Part shown: positions 51,196 through 59,459 of the stretch, piece after piece
How positions within the stretch are numbered: the first letter of the stretch is position 1
Layout of the letters: each line of letters begins with the position of its first letter
From: Fimbriimonadaceae bacterium
GTDB taxonomy: Bacteria > Armatimonadota > Fimbriimonadia > Fimbriimonadales > Fimbriimonadaceae
Direction of reading: 5' to 3'
DNA: 64,000 nucleotides
NCBI GenBank assembly: GCA_023957775.1
Contig: JAMLGR010000001.1
Location: forward strand, 62,001 to 126,000
Position numbers and translations under genes: made by a program
The notes under the pieces: generated by a model
The model's input: the letters and a program-made list of their open reading frames with translations, nothing else
Database searches by the model: none
Told to the model about the DNA's origin: nothing

Positions 51196-51924
51196 CTACG
51201 GGGTGGAGACGGGCTTGAAATCGGACGCCGCGTCGTGGATGGAAAGCTGGGCCTGGAGCATTTCGGCCTTCTTGCGGGTGATGCCGGTGAGAAGGGTGAC
51301 CGGTAGCTGCGTGAGCATGTCCTTGACTTGGTTCCGGTTCAAAGCCAGCATCTGCTGCAGGGCGGAGATCAGCTCCTCAGTCTTGTGGCCGTACGCAACG
51401 AGCACGAGCTCGTAGAGCTTGTCGTCGTCCTGGATCGCGAACCCTCGGGGGACGTGTTTCGTCGGCTTGCCCTCTTCCTGTGCGATCGGAATCTCACGGT
51501 CGCAGGTCTCGCAGATGAGCACCTCGGTCTTCTCGTTGTAGTAGTTCAGCTCGTTGCAGTAGCCGCACCGCACTTGCGAGACGGGCATGACCTTGCCGTC
51601 CTTGATCGGGATCATGCGGTGGCAGCTCAGGCACGAGAAGTCCACCATCGGGGTCTCCGTGAGTTTGTTCGCGTAGTCGCAGTAGCAGCACACGACCGTC
51701 ACGGATTGAACCTTTCGGATCTGAAGCGCGCAGTAGATTCCGTAAATCACGGCCAAGAGGCCGCCGATGAGCAGCACGTAGGCCAAGCCGATCGTGTAGC
51801 CCTCCCCCTGGTACCGAAGGAGGAGGCCACCGAGCGCCATCCCGACGACACCCGCCAATCCGAAGGCGAGGGCATGCTCCGAGTGAACTTCGACAACGTC
51901 CGAACTGCGTGTGGGTTGTTCCAT
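51196..51924 (-). CDS. Membrane zinc-ribbon protein with L7/L12-like C-terminal domain
   Basis: A 242-residue protein with two transmembrane helices (about 19-38 and 43-66). Then come four cysteine pairs in zinc-ribbon spacing (CCYC at 79-82, CLSC at 98-101, CGYC at 120-123, CETC at 138-141). A C-terminal domain at about 170-230 has the pattern (ISALQQMLALNRNQVKDML, then GITRKKAEMLQAQL) of the ribosomal protein L7/L12 C-terminal fold. This could be a membrane-tethered zinc-binding interaction domain. The family is not otherwise recognised. Confidence 0.65.
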   Translation of the reverse strand: MEQPTRSSDVVEVHSEHALAFGLAGVVGMALGGLLLRYQGEGYTIGLAYVLLIGGLLAVIYGIYCALQIRKVQSVTVVCCYCDYANKLTETPMVDFSCLSCHRMIPIKDGKVMPVSQVRCGYCNELNYYNEKTEVLICETCDREIPIAQEEGKPTKHVPRGFAIQDDDKLYELVLVAYGHKTEELISALQQMLALNRNQVKDMLTQLPVTLLTGITRKKAEMLQAQLSIHDAASDFKPVSTP

Positions 51925-51954
51925 GGGCCGCTCCGAGACCTTGTGGTCGGTTTC

Positions 51955-51960
51955 AGTATA
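51955..51960 (-). promoter_or_regulatory. TATACT -10 element of the zinc-ribbon gene
   Basis: TATACT in the string TTGATATACT lies about 30 nt before the ATG on the minus strand. A CGGAG ribosome binding site follows 6 nt before the start, so this mRNA has a short leader. Confidence 0.55.
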
Positions 51961-51998
51961 TCAAGGCCCGCCAGCAGGCACAATGACCGCGGCCGTCG

Positions 51999-52754
51999 TC
52001 AGTTTCCGTCCTTGGTCGGCGGAACCATGGGGCCGGTCGGCCCGCCGTCGCGCGAGTCCGTCGCGGGAACGATCAAGACGCGATTCCCGCCCTGCGACAG
52101 GGCGGTGAACCCGAACTTCGTGCCGAGATCCTGGAGCATCTCCATCCCCGTCGCGTCTCGGTAGTCGCAGCTGATCTTGACGTCCTCGAGTCCCGGCGCC
52201 ACCTCGACCTGCATGCCAGTTTGGGTCGCGATCGCCTCCAGCACGGTCAACAGACCCGCTTCGTCGATCATGATCGTGTGCCGCCGCTGGTACTTGGGAA
52301 CGTAGGCGGGCGGTTCGATCGGGGGCGGAGCGACGTTCGGGACCGTGGTCGTCGGGACCTGCCCACCGGCATCGGGAGCCTTTTTGGGAACCGGCGCGCC
52401 CGCGCCCGCCCCGGCGCCGCCGGCCTGCGCCGGAGGGGCATTGTGTTGCGGCGCCGGCATGAGTGCCCGCGTGGCATAGAACGTTCCGAAGGCCAGCGCG
52501 CAGAGGCACGCCGCCAGCATGGCCGCTGCCAGGGGGCGATTCCAACGCGGGGGCGTGGCGGCGGGCGCGTGGAAGCGGGGGGTGTCCGTTTGGACGGCTC
52601 GGCCCGCGCCTCGGAGGTTGTTCACCAGGGCGACCCGCTTGGCAAGTTCGAGGCGCAAGTCGGGGAACCGCTGTTCGAACTCCTCCACGGCCTTGCGGTC
52701 GTTCTGTTCGGCCAAGACCCACATGAGCTGATCGACGTCGGGTGCGATCTTCAC
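51999..52754 (-). CDS. Putative anti-sigma factor with periplasmic STN domain
   Basis: This 251-residue protein starts with GTG overlapping the sigma gene's TGA (GTGA). It has a cytoplasmic part (residues 1-73) that could bind a sigma factor. A single transmembrane helix follows (about 74-97) and a Pro/Ala/Gly-rich linker. The C-terminal domain at about 158-235 resembles the STN domain of secretins and TonB receptors (GLLTVLEAIATQTGMQVEV, then ISCDYRDATGMEMLQDLGTK). The layout and overlap suggest a membrane anti-sigma factor with a periplasmic sensor. The Cys/His zinc site of ZAS-type anti-sigma factors is not seen. Confidence 0.68.
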   Translation of the reverse strand: MKIAPDVDQLMWVLAEQNDRKAVEEFEQRFPDLRLELAKRVALVNNLRGAGRAVQTDTPRFHAPAATPPRWNRPLAAAMLAACLCALAFGTFYATRALMPAPQHNAPPAQAGGAGAGAGAPVPKKAPDAGGQVPTTTVPNVAPPPIEPPAYVPKYQRRHTIMIDEAGLLTVLEAIATQTGMQVEVAPGLEDVKISCDYRDATGMEMLQDLGTKFGFTALSQGGNRVLIVPATDSRDGGPTGPMVPPTKDGN

Positions 52755-53380
52755 GACTCCAACTCCTCGTAGGCCGCGCGAAACCGTTCGCGTGCCCGGT
52801 AAAGACGCGTTTTGGCGGCGTTGACGCCGCAGCCGATGCTCTCGCCAATCTCCTGTAGGCTCAACTCGTCCCAATAGAAGAGCACAAGCAGCGCCCGGTC
52901 GGCCGGTTGGATGCTGGCGAGGGCCAGATGGATCTTCGGATCGGTGTGCGGCTCTTCGGGCGCGTCGGCTGCGGCCAAGCCCTCGTCGAGCGGCACCCAC
53001 CTGTTCTTGTGCTTGAGGCGGCGGCCCTGCTGGATGCTGCGATTGACGCTGATCCGGAAGAGCCACGTGCTGAACCGGGCCCGGCGATCGAAGCGCGGAA
53101 GGTGCCGGTAGACCAGGGTGAAGATCTCCTGCACGGCATCGGCGGCCTCGTCGGCGTCCAGCAAGATGCCGCGGGCGATCGCGTAGACCTTGTCGTAGTA
53201 GCGGTCGTACAGAAGGTGGAACGCGTCCGCGTCGCCGCCAAGGAAACGCTCGACGAGCACCGCGTCCTCGTCGAAGTGCGCCTTGCCCTGCTCGGCCATC
53301 ACGGAAACCATCGCCCCTTTAGACGCTGCGTCGGTTGGCGACGTCACGATCGTATCCGCCTTCGGTCTTTCCGGGACCAT
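52751..53380 (-). CDS. ECF RNA polymerase sigma factor
   Basis: This 209-residue sigma-70 family ECF factor has region 2 (FLGGDADAFHLLYDRYYDKVYAIARG, then DEAADAVQEIFTLVYRHL) and region 4 (LVLFYWDELSLQEIGESIGCGVNAAKTRLYRARE). The N-terminal 35 residues are extra. ATG at 53380 is preferred because GAGGT lies 6 nt before it, overlapping the preceding gene's TAG. An ATG at residue 24 or 28 is possible. It sits between the STN-domain gene and the anti-sigma candidate, all with 4-nt spacing or overlap. Confidence 0.9.
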   Translation of the reverse strand: MVPERPKADTIVTSPTDAASKGAMVSVMAEQGKAHFDEDAVLVERFLGGDADAFHLLYDRYYDKVYAIARGILLDADEAADAVQEIFTLVYRHLPRFDRRARFSTWLFRISVNRSIQQGRRLKHKNRWVPLDEGLAAADAPEEPHTDPKIHLALASIQPADRALLVLFYWDELSLQEIGESIGCGVNAAKTRLYRARERFRAAYEELES

Positions 53381-53384
53381 CGGC

Positions 53385-55709
53385 CTACCTCGGTGGAGGC
53401 GGCCCCCCGCGTCGTCGCCCAGGCCCAGGGCCGCTCTGCATCCTCTGCATGGCTCGTTCCAACTGGGCTCGAGCCCGCTGTACCTCCGCGCGGAACGCTG
53501 GGGGCAAGCCGTCGAGGCCCGTTGCGCCTCCTGGCATCAGCATCGCGTCGCGAAGTTCCCGGGCCAGGCGCGCGTTGGGACTGAGCGCGAACTGGAACCC
53601 GTACTGGGAGAGGGTGGCGGGACGGAAGAGCGTGTAAGGTCCTGCCTCGCCCGCCGACGGGGAGGCGCCTCCGGGCATCGAGTCTCCGGCAAGCTCTCCA
53701 GCCAGCTCGTCGGCGGACATGAAGCGCGCGTCCGTGCCGTCCGCCCGGGTTCCACGGACCCCGGAGTTGCTGCGGATGGTGACCGCGAGTTGCCCGGAGG
53801 TGGGGACGCCGAGGGGCAGGGCCTCGGTCCGCTCTTCCAGGAGCGTGGTCTCGGGCCGCAATCCCCCGAGGAAGGGTCGTCCGCCACGCTGCCCGCCGGC
53901 CACCGCGGCGACCATGACGATCGACTGTTCCTCTTGCGCGGGGGGCGCCGGCTGCGGTTCGGATGGCGGCAGTTGGATGTCCGGACCTGAAAGCGAGTCG
54001 TACACCATGCTTCGGACCCATTCGGCTTGGGCCGCACTCAGGCTCCCCAGCGGAAGGGTCCCGCCTCGGGCGAGGGCGGCGCGCTGGGTGGGAGAGAGCG
54101 TTCCGAAGAGTTTGAGCATCAGCCGCCGATCGGCGGCGTTCGCCTGAAAATCACGGCCGGTCTCGGGGCTGAGCAGAAGGAGCGTGCGCTCGTCGAAACT
54201 CGAGCCGGGGAGGTCGTCGGACTGTTTGAGGGCGTAGGCCGCCATGTCGTCGAGGCGGGCGTACCCGTTCTTGAGCGTCAGTCGGAGAAGGGCGCCGAGC
54301 GCGCCGCGATCGATGTGGGAGGCACGCGCCTCGGTCGCGTAACGCGGCGAAACCAGCAGCCACTCGTCGGGGCGGTCGACCTTCAGATCCAACCTGCTCT
54401 GGGCAAACCCCAGGAACTGAGCGGGGGTGAGCTTGGCGTTTCCCAACCGACTGCAAGTGGGGATCAATCCGCTGTCCGGAAGGCAGGCCACGAGGTTGCG
54501 CGACTCGGCGGCCGCGGCGGCGCGGAAGGCCTCGCCGGAAACGAATTCGAGCGGCTCGTACCGGTCAGGGTTGGCGAGGCGCTCCTTCCAGCTCTCGGGC
54601 ACCGGCGGCACGGACTCGGGATTGCCCGACCAGGAGAGCGCGGAGCCGCCGACGGCCAGGCGGATCGTGACGGTTTGGAGCATGCCGCTCTGGGCGGCCT
54701 TTCCGCCCATCAGCTCCGCATACTCCTGGGCGGTCTGGCTCAGCTCGATCGGCTTGCCGGCCGCGACCGGGCCCTGAACCGCGGATTCCTGGGGCACGAG
54801 GACGACGTTGGCGCGCGACACGATCTGCCCCTTGGAGTCAGCGGCCTTGAATTCGACGGTGAGCTCGGGACCGTCCCCCGTTCGGTGCACCACGAGGAGT
54901 GCCTTGCCGAGCCGGTCGATCGTCTTCGACGACAAATCGGGCCCACCGAGGAAGATCATCCGCGTGTTGTCCGGAGGCACCTCGCGGGGCGTGTCCGCCA
55001 GCGCGCGAGCCCACGTGTTCTGCTCTTGGACGAACAGGTTGAGGATGCCCCCCGATTTCGGTCCCATTGCACGCTGCATCCGGTTCGCGGAAGACGCGAA
55101 GACGATGCGCGAACCCGGTTGGATGGCAGCCAATGTCGACGCGGGGATGTCGTCCATCAGGCGGAGAAGGGCGCGTTGCGCCGGGCTCTGAGAGGCCGAG
55201 GCGCCCTGGATCCGGAAGCCGTTGGACCCGAAATTGCCGTTGCCGAAGTCCAGGACGGCTCCGTTCTGGTTCTTGCGCGCCTCCTCGGCGAGCGTCCTCG
55301 CGCTCGCCTCGTCGAATGTGGGTGCCTTTTCGAGCGGGGCCACCATGCGGCGCACCGCAGCCTCCACTCCCTTGGCCCGTTCGGCGATCTCCGCCCGAAG
55401 CTGGTCCCTCGCTACGATCTCCGGCCGGACAAGCCGGTAGCCCCCAGTCTCCTCCTTCCATTCGGCGCCCGTCGCTTCGGCGATTCGCTTCAACAAGTCG
55501 GCGAGAGGGACGTCGGTCGCGTGGACGACGAGGACCTCGCCCGCCGTTTGCGGGCTTGTTCCCAGCAACAAGCCGGTCTGCTTCCCGAGCTGTTCAAGCA
55601 GCACCTTCGTGGGGGCAGCGGGCCCCGTGTAGGTGACCTTCTGGTTCAAGTCCTGCGCCTGAGCGAAGACACAGGCCGCAAACAGAGCGATGCCAAGACC
55701 GGTTTTCAT
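53385..55709 (-). CDS. Exported STN-domain protein of the ECF operon
   Basis: A 774-residue exported protein. The signal peptide ends near FAQAQ. An STN-like beta-alpha domain follows at about 25-95 (PTKVLLEQLGKQTGLLLGT, then VVHATDVPLADLLKRIAEAT). The middle is long and mostly alpha/beta with no family I can name. The C-terminus is Arg/Gly/Pro-rich (MQRMQSGPGPGRRRGG). It is not a full secretin, since no secretin barrel motif is seen. The ATG follows GAGGG at 7 nt. It lies 4 nt upstream of the sigma gene, so it may be the sensor or target of that sigma system. Confidence 0.65.
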   Translation of the reverse strand: MKTGLGIALFAACVFAQAQDLNQKVTYTGPAAPTKVLLEQLGKQTGLLLGTSPQTAGEVLVVHATDVPLADLLKRIAEATGAEWKEETGGYRLVRPEIVARDQLRAEIAERAKGVEAAVRRMVAPLEKAPTFDEASARTLAEEARKNQNGAVLDFGNGNFGSNGFRIQGASASQSPAQRALLRLMDDIPASTLAAIQPGSRIVFASSANRMQRAMGPKSGGILNLFVQEQNTWARALADTPREVPPDNTRMIFLGGPDLSSKTIDRLGKALLVVHRTGDGPELTVEFKAADSKGQIVSRANVVLVPQESAVQGPVAAGKPIELSQTAQEYAELMGGKAAQSGMLQTVTIRLAVGGSALSWSGNPESVPPVPESWKERLANPDRYEPLEFVSGEAFRAAAAAESRNLVACLPDSGLIPTCSRLGNAKLTPAQFLGFAQSRLDLKVDRPDEWLLVSPRYATEARASHIDRGALGALLRLTLKNGYARLDDMAAYALKQSDDLPGSSFDERTLLLLSPETGRDFQANAADRRLMLKLFGTLSPTQRAALARGGTLPLGSLSAAQAEWVRSMVYDSLSGPDIQLPPSEPQPAPPAQEEQSIVMVAAVAGGQRGGRPFLGGLRPETTLLEERTEALPLGVPTSGQLAVTIRSNSGVRGTRADGTDARFMSADELAGELAGDSMPGGASPSAGEAGPYTLFRPATLSQYGFQFALSPNARLARELRDAMLMPGGATGLDGLPPAFRAEVQRARAQLERAMQRMQSGPGPGRRRGGPPPPR

Positions 55710-55719
55710 ACACATTCCC

Positions 55720-57093
55720 TCATGGTGGAGACGGTTCAACCCGCCGTACTGCTACGATTCTTTCGTGCGAAACGCTCCCGCGCCGCGCCAAGGCGTGGTC
55801 GACTCGCCGCTCGAACTCGGACGGCAGCACTGACAAGGAGTAGATCGACGTGGCCAGCAGCCCGAACGCCAACAGGCCCGGGAGAAGGGCGCGGCCGCGA
55901 CCAAGGAACCCGAGGCCCGAAGCCATCGCCGTGGCAAAAGCGGCCACCGCGGGCATCAGGTAGCGGCCTTGGCCTTGGAAATACTGCGCGTTGAACCTCA
56001 GGAAGAACGCGAGAACGAACAGCGAAAACACGAGGTTGACCACGCGCACGGTCTTGGCGGCCGGGTCCTCCGTCTCCCGAAAGAACCGTGCAAACCACCC
56101 CGCCAGCCCGATCGCGAACACGGCCAGGATGACGGAGTAGAGGGCCGCGGGCAGAAAGATGTCCATGTAGCCGAAGGCGCCGACAAAGCTCCTTGCGGTC
56201 CACCAACCGACCCAATCGATCCAGTATCCGGCGACCCCGAACGCTTCGATGAACGTCTTCGCCTGCGCCGTGCCGGCAAAAGCGTCTCCGAACGCCTGGA
56301 TCGCCAACGGGTCTCCGTAGAGGTTCGTGTTGCGCACCCACCAGCCGAGCGGAACCAACAGACTGGCCAGAGCCCCCGCCGCCACGACGCCCCACGAGGG
56401 GCGCGGCCTCGCGGCCAACACCGCCACGGCGAAGGGAACGAGCAGCGCGACGGCGGTCGTTTTGGTCAGGAGGGCGATTCCGACGAGGATCCCCGCTCCC
56501 AGCGCCCGCCGGAGATCCCACCCCCGCTTCACCCCTTGCGCGAAGAGGGCCAGCGACCACGTGCAGAGCGCGATGAGGAGCGAGTCGTTCGTTACCGAAC
56601 CGTCCAGAGCGGCGAGCATCGGCAGCCACGCCGCGATCGCCGTTGCGCCCAGCGCCAGGGCGTCGCTGTCCGTGGCCGTCCTCGCGAGCACGAAAACACC
56701 GAAGACTCCCACCGCTCCGATCAGGCAGGAGAGCAGGCGCAGGCGCATTCCCGCGGCCGGCTCCGAAACGTCCGTGACTCCGACGAGCCGGGCCCAGCCG
56801 CTGGCGAGGAGATAGTACGCCGGCGGCTGGTGGCTCTGGTACGTCTCGTACAGGTCCGGCGCGTGGGGGTCGAAGACGGGGAAGCCCCGCCCGTCCAAAA
56901 GGCGCTGGACGTAGTTGGCGTGCTGCCGCTCGTCGGGCGCGCCGATGTCTTGCGCGGGCGCCCGGCCCTGGTTCAGCAGGCGCCCGGCTTCTCGGTAGGG
57001 CGTCTCGGACGCGAACAGCGCGCTGAGAACCAGGTGGCTCAGGGCGAGGGCGATGGCTCCGAGAAGGGCGGACTGCTTGAGACTCACACGCAC
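55720..57093 (-). CDS. GT-C-type membrane glycosyltransferase-like protein (DUF2142-like)
   Basis: This 457-residue protein has about 11-12 transmembrane helices. The first extracytoplasmic loop has APDERQHANYVQRLLDGRGF and YQSHQPPAYYLLASGW, in the style of DUF2142/PMT-like GT-C glycosyltransferases, where an acidic DE pair often serves as the catalytic site. It probably transfers a lipid-linked sugar at the outer face of the inner membrane. The GTG start is 87 nt from the divergent selenoprotein gene. It lies 10 nt upstream of the STN-domain gene and may be its operon leader. Confidence 0.72.
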   Translation of the reverse strand: MRVSLKQSALLGAIALALSHLVLSALFASETPYREAGRLLNQGRAPAQDIGAPDERQHANYVQRLLDGRGFPVFDPHAPDLYETYQSHQPPAYYLLASGWARLVGVTDVSEPAAGMRLRLLSCLIGAVGVFGVFVLARTATDSDALALGATAIAAWLPMLAALDGSVTNDSLLIALCTWSLALFAQGVKRGWDLRRALGAGILVGIALLTKTTAVALLVPFAVAVLAARPRPSWGVVAAGALASLLVPLGWWVRNTNLYGDPLAIQAFGDAFAGTAQAKTFIEAFGVAGYWIDWVGWWTARSFVGAFGYMDIFLPAALYSVILAVFAIGLAGWFARFFRETEDPAAKTVRVVNLVFSLFVLAFFLRFNAQYFQGQGRYLMPAVAAFATAMASGLGFLGRGRALLPGLLAFGLLATSIYSLSVLPSEFERRVDHALARRGSVSHERIVAVRRVEPSPP

Positions 57094-57131
57094 ACGATCT
57101 CCGGGGTGGCACGGAGCGCGGCCGGTCCGTG

Positions 57132-57137
57132 TATGAT
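57132..57137 (+). promoter_or_regulatory. TATGAT -10-like element upstream of the selenoprotein gene
   Basis: TATGAT lies 42 nt before the ATG at 57180. A ribosome binding site AGGAG sits 8 nt before the start. No clear -35 is seen. Confidence 0.45.
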
Positions 57138-57179
57138 AAAGGTAAGGATAGCCTCGTTCATCTTTACAGGAGTAGCCAA

Positions 57180-58160
57180 ATGCGCAGAATACTAGCAGTC
57201 TCCCTGATCGGAGCGGCGGTTGTGGCGTTAGCCCAACGCGGAGCCGGTCTGATCACCCAGTATGTCCAAGCGCTTCAGGGCGGACAGACCCTGAGCGCGA
57301 CCTACACCCTGCAGCGCGTCGGCGGCGCGGCCCGGACGTTCACCATCGATTTCGCAAAGCCCAACAAGCTTCGAATCGAGACTCCGAGCGAACTGACCAT
57401 CGCCGACGGGAAGCAGGTCACCACTTACGACAAGGCCAACAAGACGTACCTCGTCCAGCCGCAGACGACCGAGCAGTTCGCGGGTCTGATCGGCGGCGAC
57501 GAGCTGCGCGTCTGGGCGCCGTTCTTCGATGGCAAGGCGTTCACGAACGCCGCGGCGTCGAAGGACTTGGGCACCAAGAACCGGGGCGGCACGACCCTCA
57601 AGGTCGCCGAGGCCACCCTCGACGCCCAAGGGCGGCAGGTCGTCACGCTCTATCTGGGAAGCGACAACATCGCCCGCCAGGCCGAGCTGATCACCAACAA
57701 CCCCGATGGAAAGGACGTCGTGATTCTCAACACGAAGAGCGTCGCCTTGGGCGGCCCGGCGGGTGACTTCACGTTCACGCCTCCGGCGGGCGCCCGCCAG
57801 CTCACGATCGAAGAGCTGAACGCGGACAAGTGGTACGAGAACCTCGACGAGGCCCTCGTCGTGGCGAAGAACACCAAGCGGTTGGTGTTGATCGACTTCT
57901 ATGCCGATTGGTGAACCTACTGCAAGAAGCTGGACCAGGAGGTCTTCAGCACAGAAGAGTTCAAGAAGCAGAGCAAGTATTTCGTCTTCGTCAAGATCAA
58001 TGCGGAAAAGCAGACCGCGGTCGCCAAGCGGTACGGCGTGTCCGGCTACCCGACCACCGAGTTCACCGATGCCGAAGGCAACGAGATCCACAAGGCGGTC
58101 GGCTACATGCCGGTGGGCGCGTATGTGGGCGAGATGAACAAGGCACGAGGCGCCGGGTAG
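57180..58160 (+). CDS. Putative selenoprotein: LolA-like/thioredoxin fusion with in-frame UGA
   Basis: A signal peptide (RRILAVSLIGAAVVALA) is followed by a LolA/DUF2092-like beta domain (about 25-205) and a thioredoxin domain (about 215-326). The redox motif reads IDFYADW-UGA-TYCKKLDQEVF. The UGA at 57912-57914 (codon 245) occupies the first Cys of CxxC, with the second Cys at 248. The frame then continues 81 sense codons through GVSGYPTTEF, the cis-Pro of thioredoxins, to TAG at 58160. An AGGAG ribosome binding site precedes the ATG. With Sec the protein is 326 residues. If UGA is a stop, a 244-residue truncated protein results. A terminator follows. Confidence 0.72.
57912..57950 (+). promoter_or_regulatory. 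Candidate bacterial SECIS hairpin with in-frame UGA
   Basis: Starting 14 nt after the UGA, GCTGGACC (57929-57936) pairs with GGTC plus CAGC (57941-57944 and 57947-57950). The loop is AGGA (57937-57940) and there is a bulged TT at 57945-57946. The loop lies 22 nt after the UGA and has a G at its second position, within the range described for bacterial SECIS elements. The stem lies wholly within coding sequence. Confidence 0.6.
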
Positions 58161-58183
58161 GTCGAAGAGAACGAGGGATCCAG

Positions 58184-58221
58184 GAGCGGCGGAGCGCGTG
58201 GCGCCCCGCCGCTCTCTTTTT
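58184..58221 (+). terminator. Intrinsic terminator after the selenoprotein gene
   Basis: GAGCGGCGG (58184-58192) pairs perfectly with CCGCCGCTC (58206-58214), and an inner GCGC stem extends it. A T-rich tract TCTTTTT follows. It ends transcription before the dehydrogenase genes. Confidence 0.85.
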
Positions 58222-58278
58222 GCGCCCGCGCCCACTCCGGCGTCCCAGGCGTCTGACCGGGAGGTGCCTTTCCTAAGG

Positions 58279-58284
58279 TAGAAT
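58279..58284 (+). promoter_or_regulatory. Promoter element before the 2-oxoacid dehydrogenase genes
   Basis: GGTAGAAT matches the element before dapL. Here it lies about 45 nt before the TTG start, so the leader is short. It follows the selenoprotein terminator, so the two genes downstream have their own promoter. Confidence 0.55.
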
Positions 58285-58328
58285 AGCCCTTCGCCCGATT
58301 CTTGTTTTGAAGCTTGGAGATTAAAAGT

Positions 58329-59459
58329 TTGACCCCCGAAGGACCGGCCTCCGCCGTGAAGGCGAAGAGCGCAAAGGACGCGCATCACGGATTGCCCAGC
58401 GGCAAATTGACCCCTGAAGAAAGGCTTGAGGCCCTTCGTCAACTGTATCTCGCCCGCTATTTCGACGTGCGCCTGATCAAGGAGAAGAAGCGCGGGCGCC
58501 TCCGCGGGACCCTCTACTCCTCCCACAACCAGGAAGCGGTGCTCGTGGGCTCGCTCTTCGGGCTTCGGCCCTACGACTGGATCAGCCCCATCCACCGCGA
58601 CATGCCGGCGTTCTTTCTCAAGGACTTGCGGTCGGGGTGGACCGATCCCAACCGCATGGGCATGTCGATCGAAGAGGTTTGCGCCCAGGTGTGGGGCAAG
58701 GTGGGCTCTCCGGGTCGCGCGCGCGATAACTGGTCGCACATCGGCAGCAAGCGCGCCCACATCATCCACTCCACGTCCATGCTCGCAGGCACGATCCCGG
58801 TCGCCGCGGGCGCGGTGCTGGCGGACCGGTTGAACGGCGGCGACGCGGTCGTGCTCACCTACAACGGAGAGGGTTCGACCGCCCAGGGCATCTTCCACGA
58901 GGCCATCAACTTCGCCGCCATCCACAAGCTCCCGGTGATCACGCTGGTGGAGAACAACCAGTGGGCCTACGGCACGCCCTACGAACTCGGGTGTCCCACC
59001 AAAGACGTCGCCGATCGCGCCAAGGGGTACGGCATTCCTGGCGTTGTCGCGGACGGGCAAGACGTCTTCGACGTGTATGACAAGGTGATGGTCGCCGTCG
59101 ATTACGCGCGGGCTGGGAAGGGTCCAAGCATCGTCGAGTGCAAGACGTATCGGGCATACGGCCACGGCGATCACGACGACGACCGCGCAGCGAAGTATCG
59201 AGACCCCAAAGAGGTGGCCAGAGGGAGGAAACGGGACCCGATCGCCGTTGCCAAGGCCCGCCTCATCTCCCTGGGCGACCTCACCAAGGACGAAGCCGAC
59301 AAGTACCGACCGGAAGGGAAGAACGCGTCCGAAGTGACCGACGAGGACTTCCCGCCGGAGGTGGTCGACTACATGAAGAAGGGCATCGAATTCGCCCTCG
59401 AATCGCCTTTGCCGGACCCTGTGGAGGGCGGCATGTGGGTCTTCCGGGAGGACGTATGA
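58329..59459 (+). CDS. pdhA: 2-oxoacid (pyruvate/acetoin) dehydrogenase E1 alpha subunit
   Basis: This is the E1 alpha chain of a thiamine-diphosphate dehydrogenase complex that decarboxylates pyruvate or a related 2-oxoacid. The 376-residue protein has the ThDP motif (TYNGEGSTAQGIFHEAINFA to ENNQWAYGTPYE) and the family pattern YGHGDHDDDRAAKYR. A TTG start is preferred because GGAG (58316-58319) lies 9 nt before it, and an in-frame TTG 15 nt upstream is the alternative. Its TGA overlaps the E1 beta ATG (ATGA). No E2 or E3 gene is in the window. Confidence 0.88.
   Translation: MTPEGPASAVKAKSAKDAHHGLPSGKLTPEERLEALRQLYLARYFDVRLIKEKKRGRLRGTLYSSHNQEAVLVGSLFGLRPYDWISPIHRDMPAFFLKDLRSGWTDPNRMGMSIEEVCAQVWGKVGSPGRARDNWSHIGSKRAHIIHSTSMLAGTIPVAAGAVLADRLNGGDAVVLTYNGEGSTAQGIFHEAINFAAIHKLPVITLVENNQWAYGTPYELGCPTKDVADRAKGYGIPGVVADGQDVFDVYDKVMVAVDYARAGKGPSIVECKTYRAYGHGDHDDDRAAKYRDPKEVARGRKRDPIAVAKARLISLGDLTKDEADKYRPEGKNASEVTDEDFPPEVVDYMKKGIEFALESPLPDPVEGGMWVFREDV

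Noticed and set aside
57901-58137. A 78-codon alternative reading frame after the in-frame UGA
   Set aside because: It is in a different frame from the thioredoxin continuation and shows no domain, whereas the in-frame continuation has cis-Pro and other thioredoxin features.
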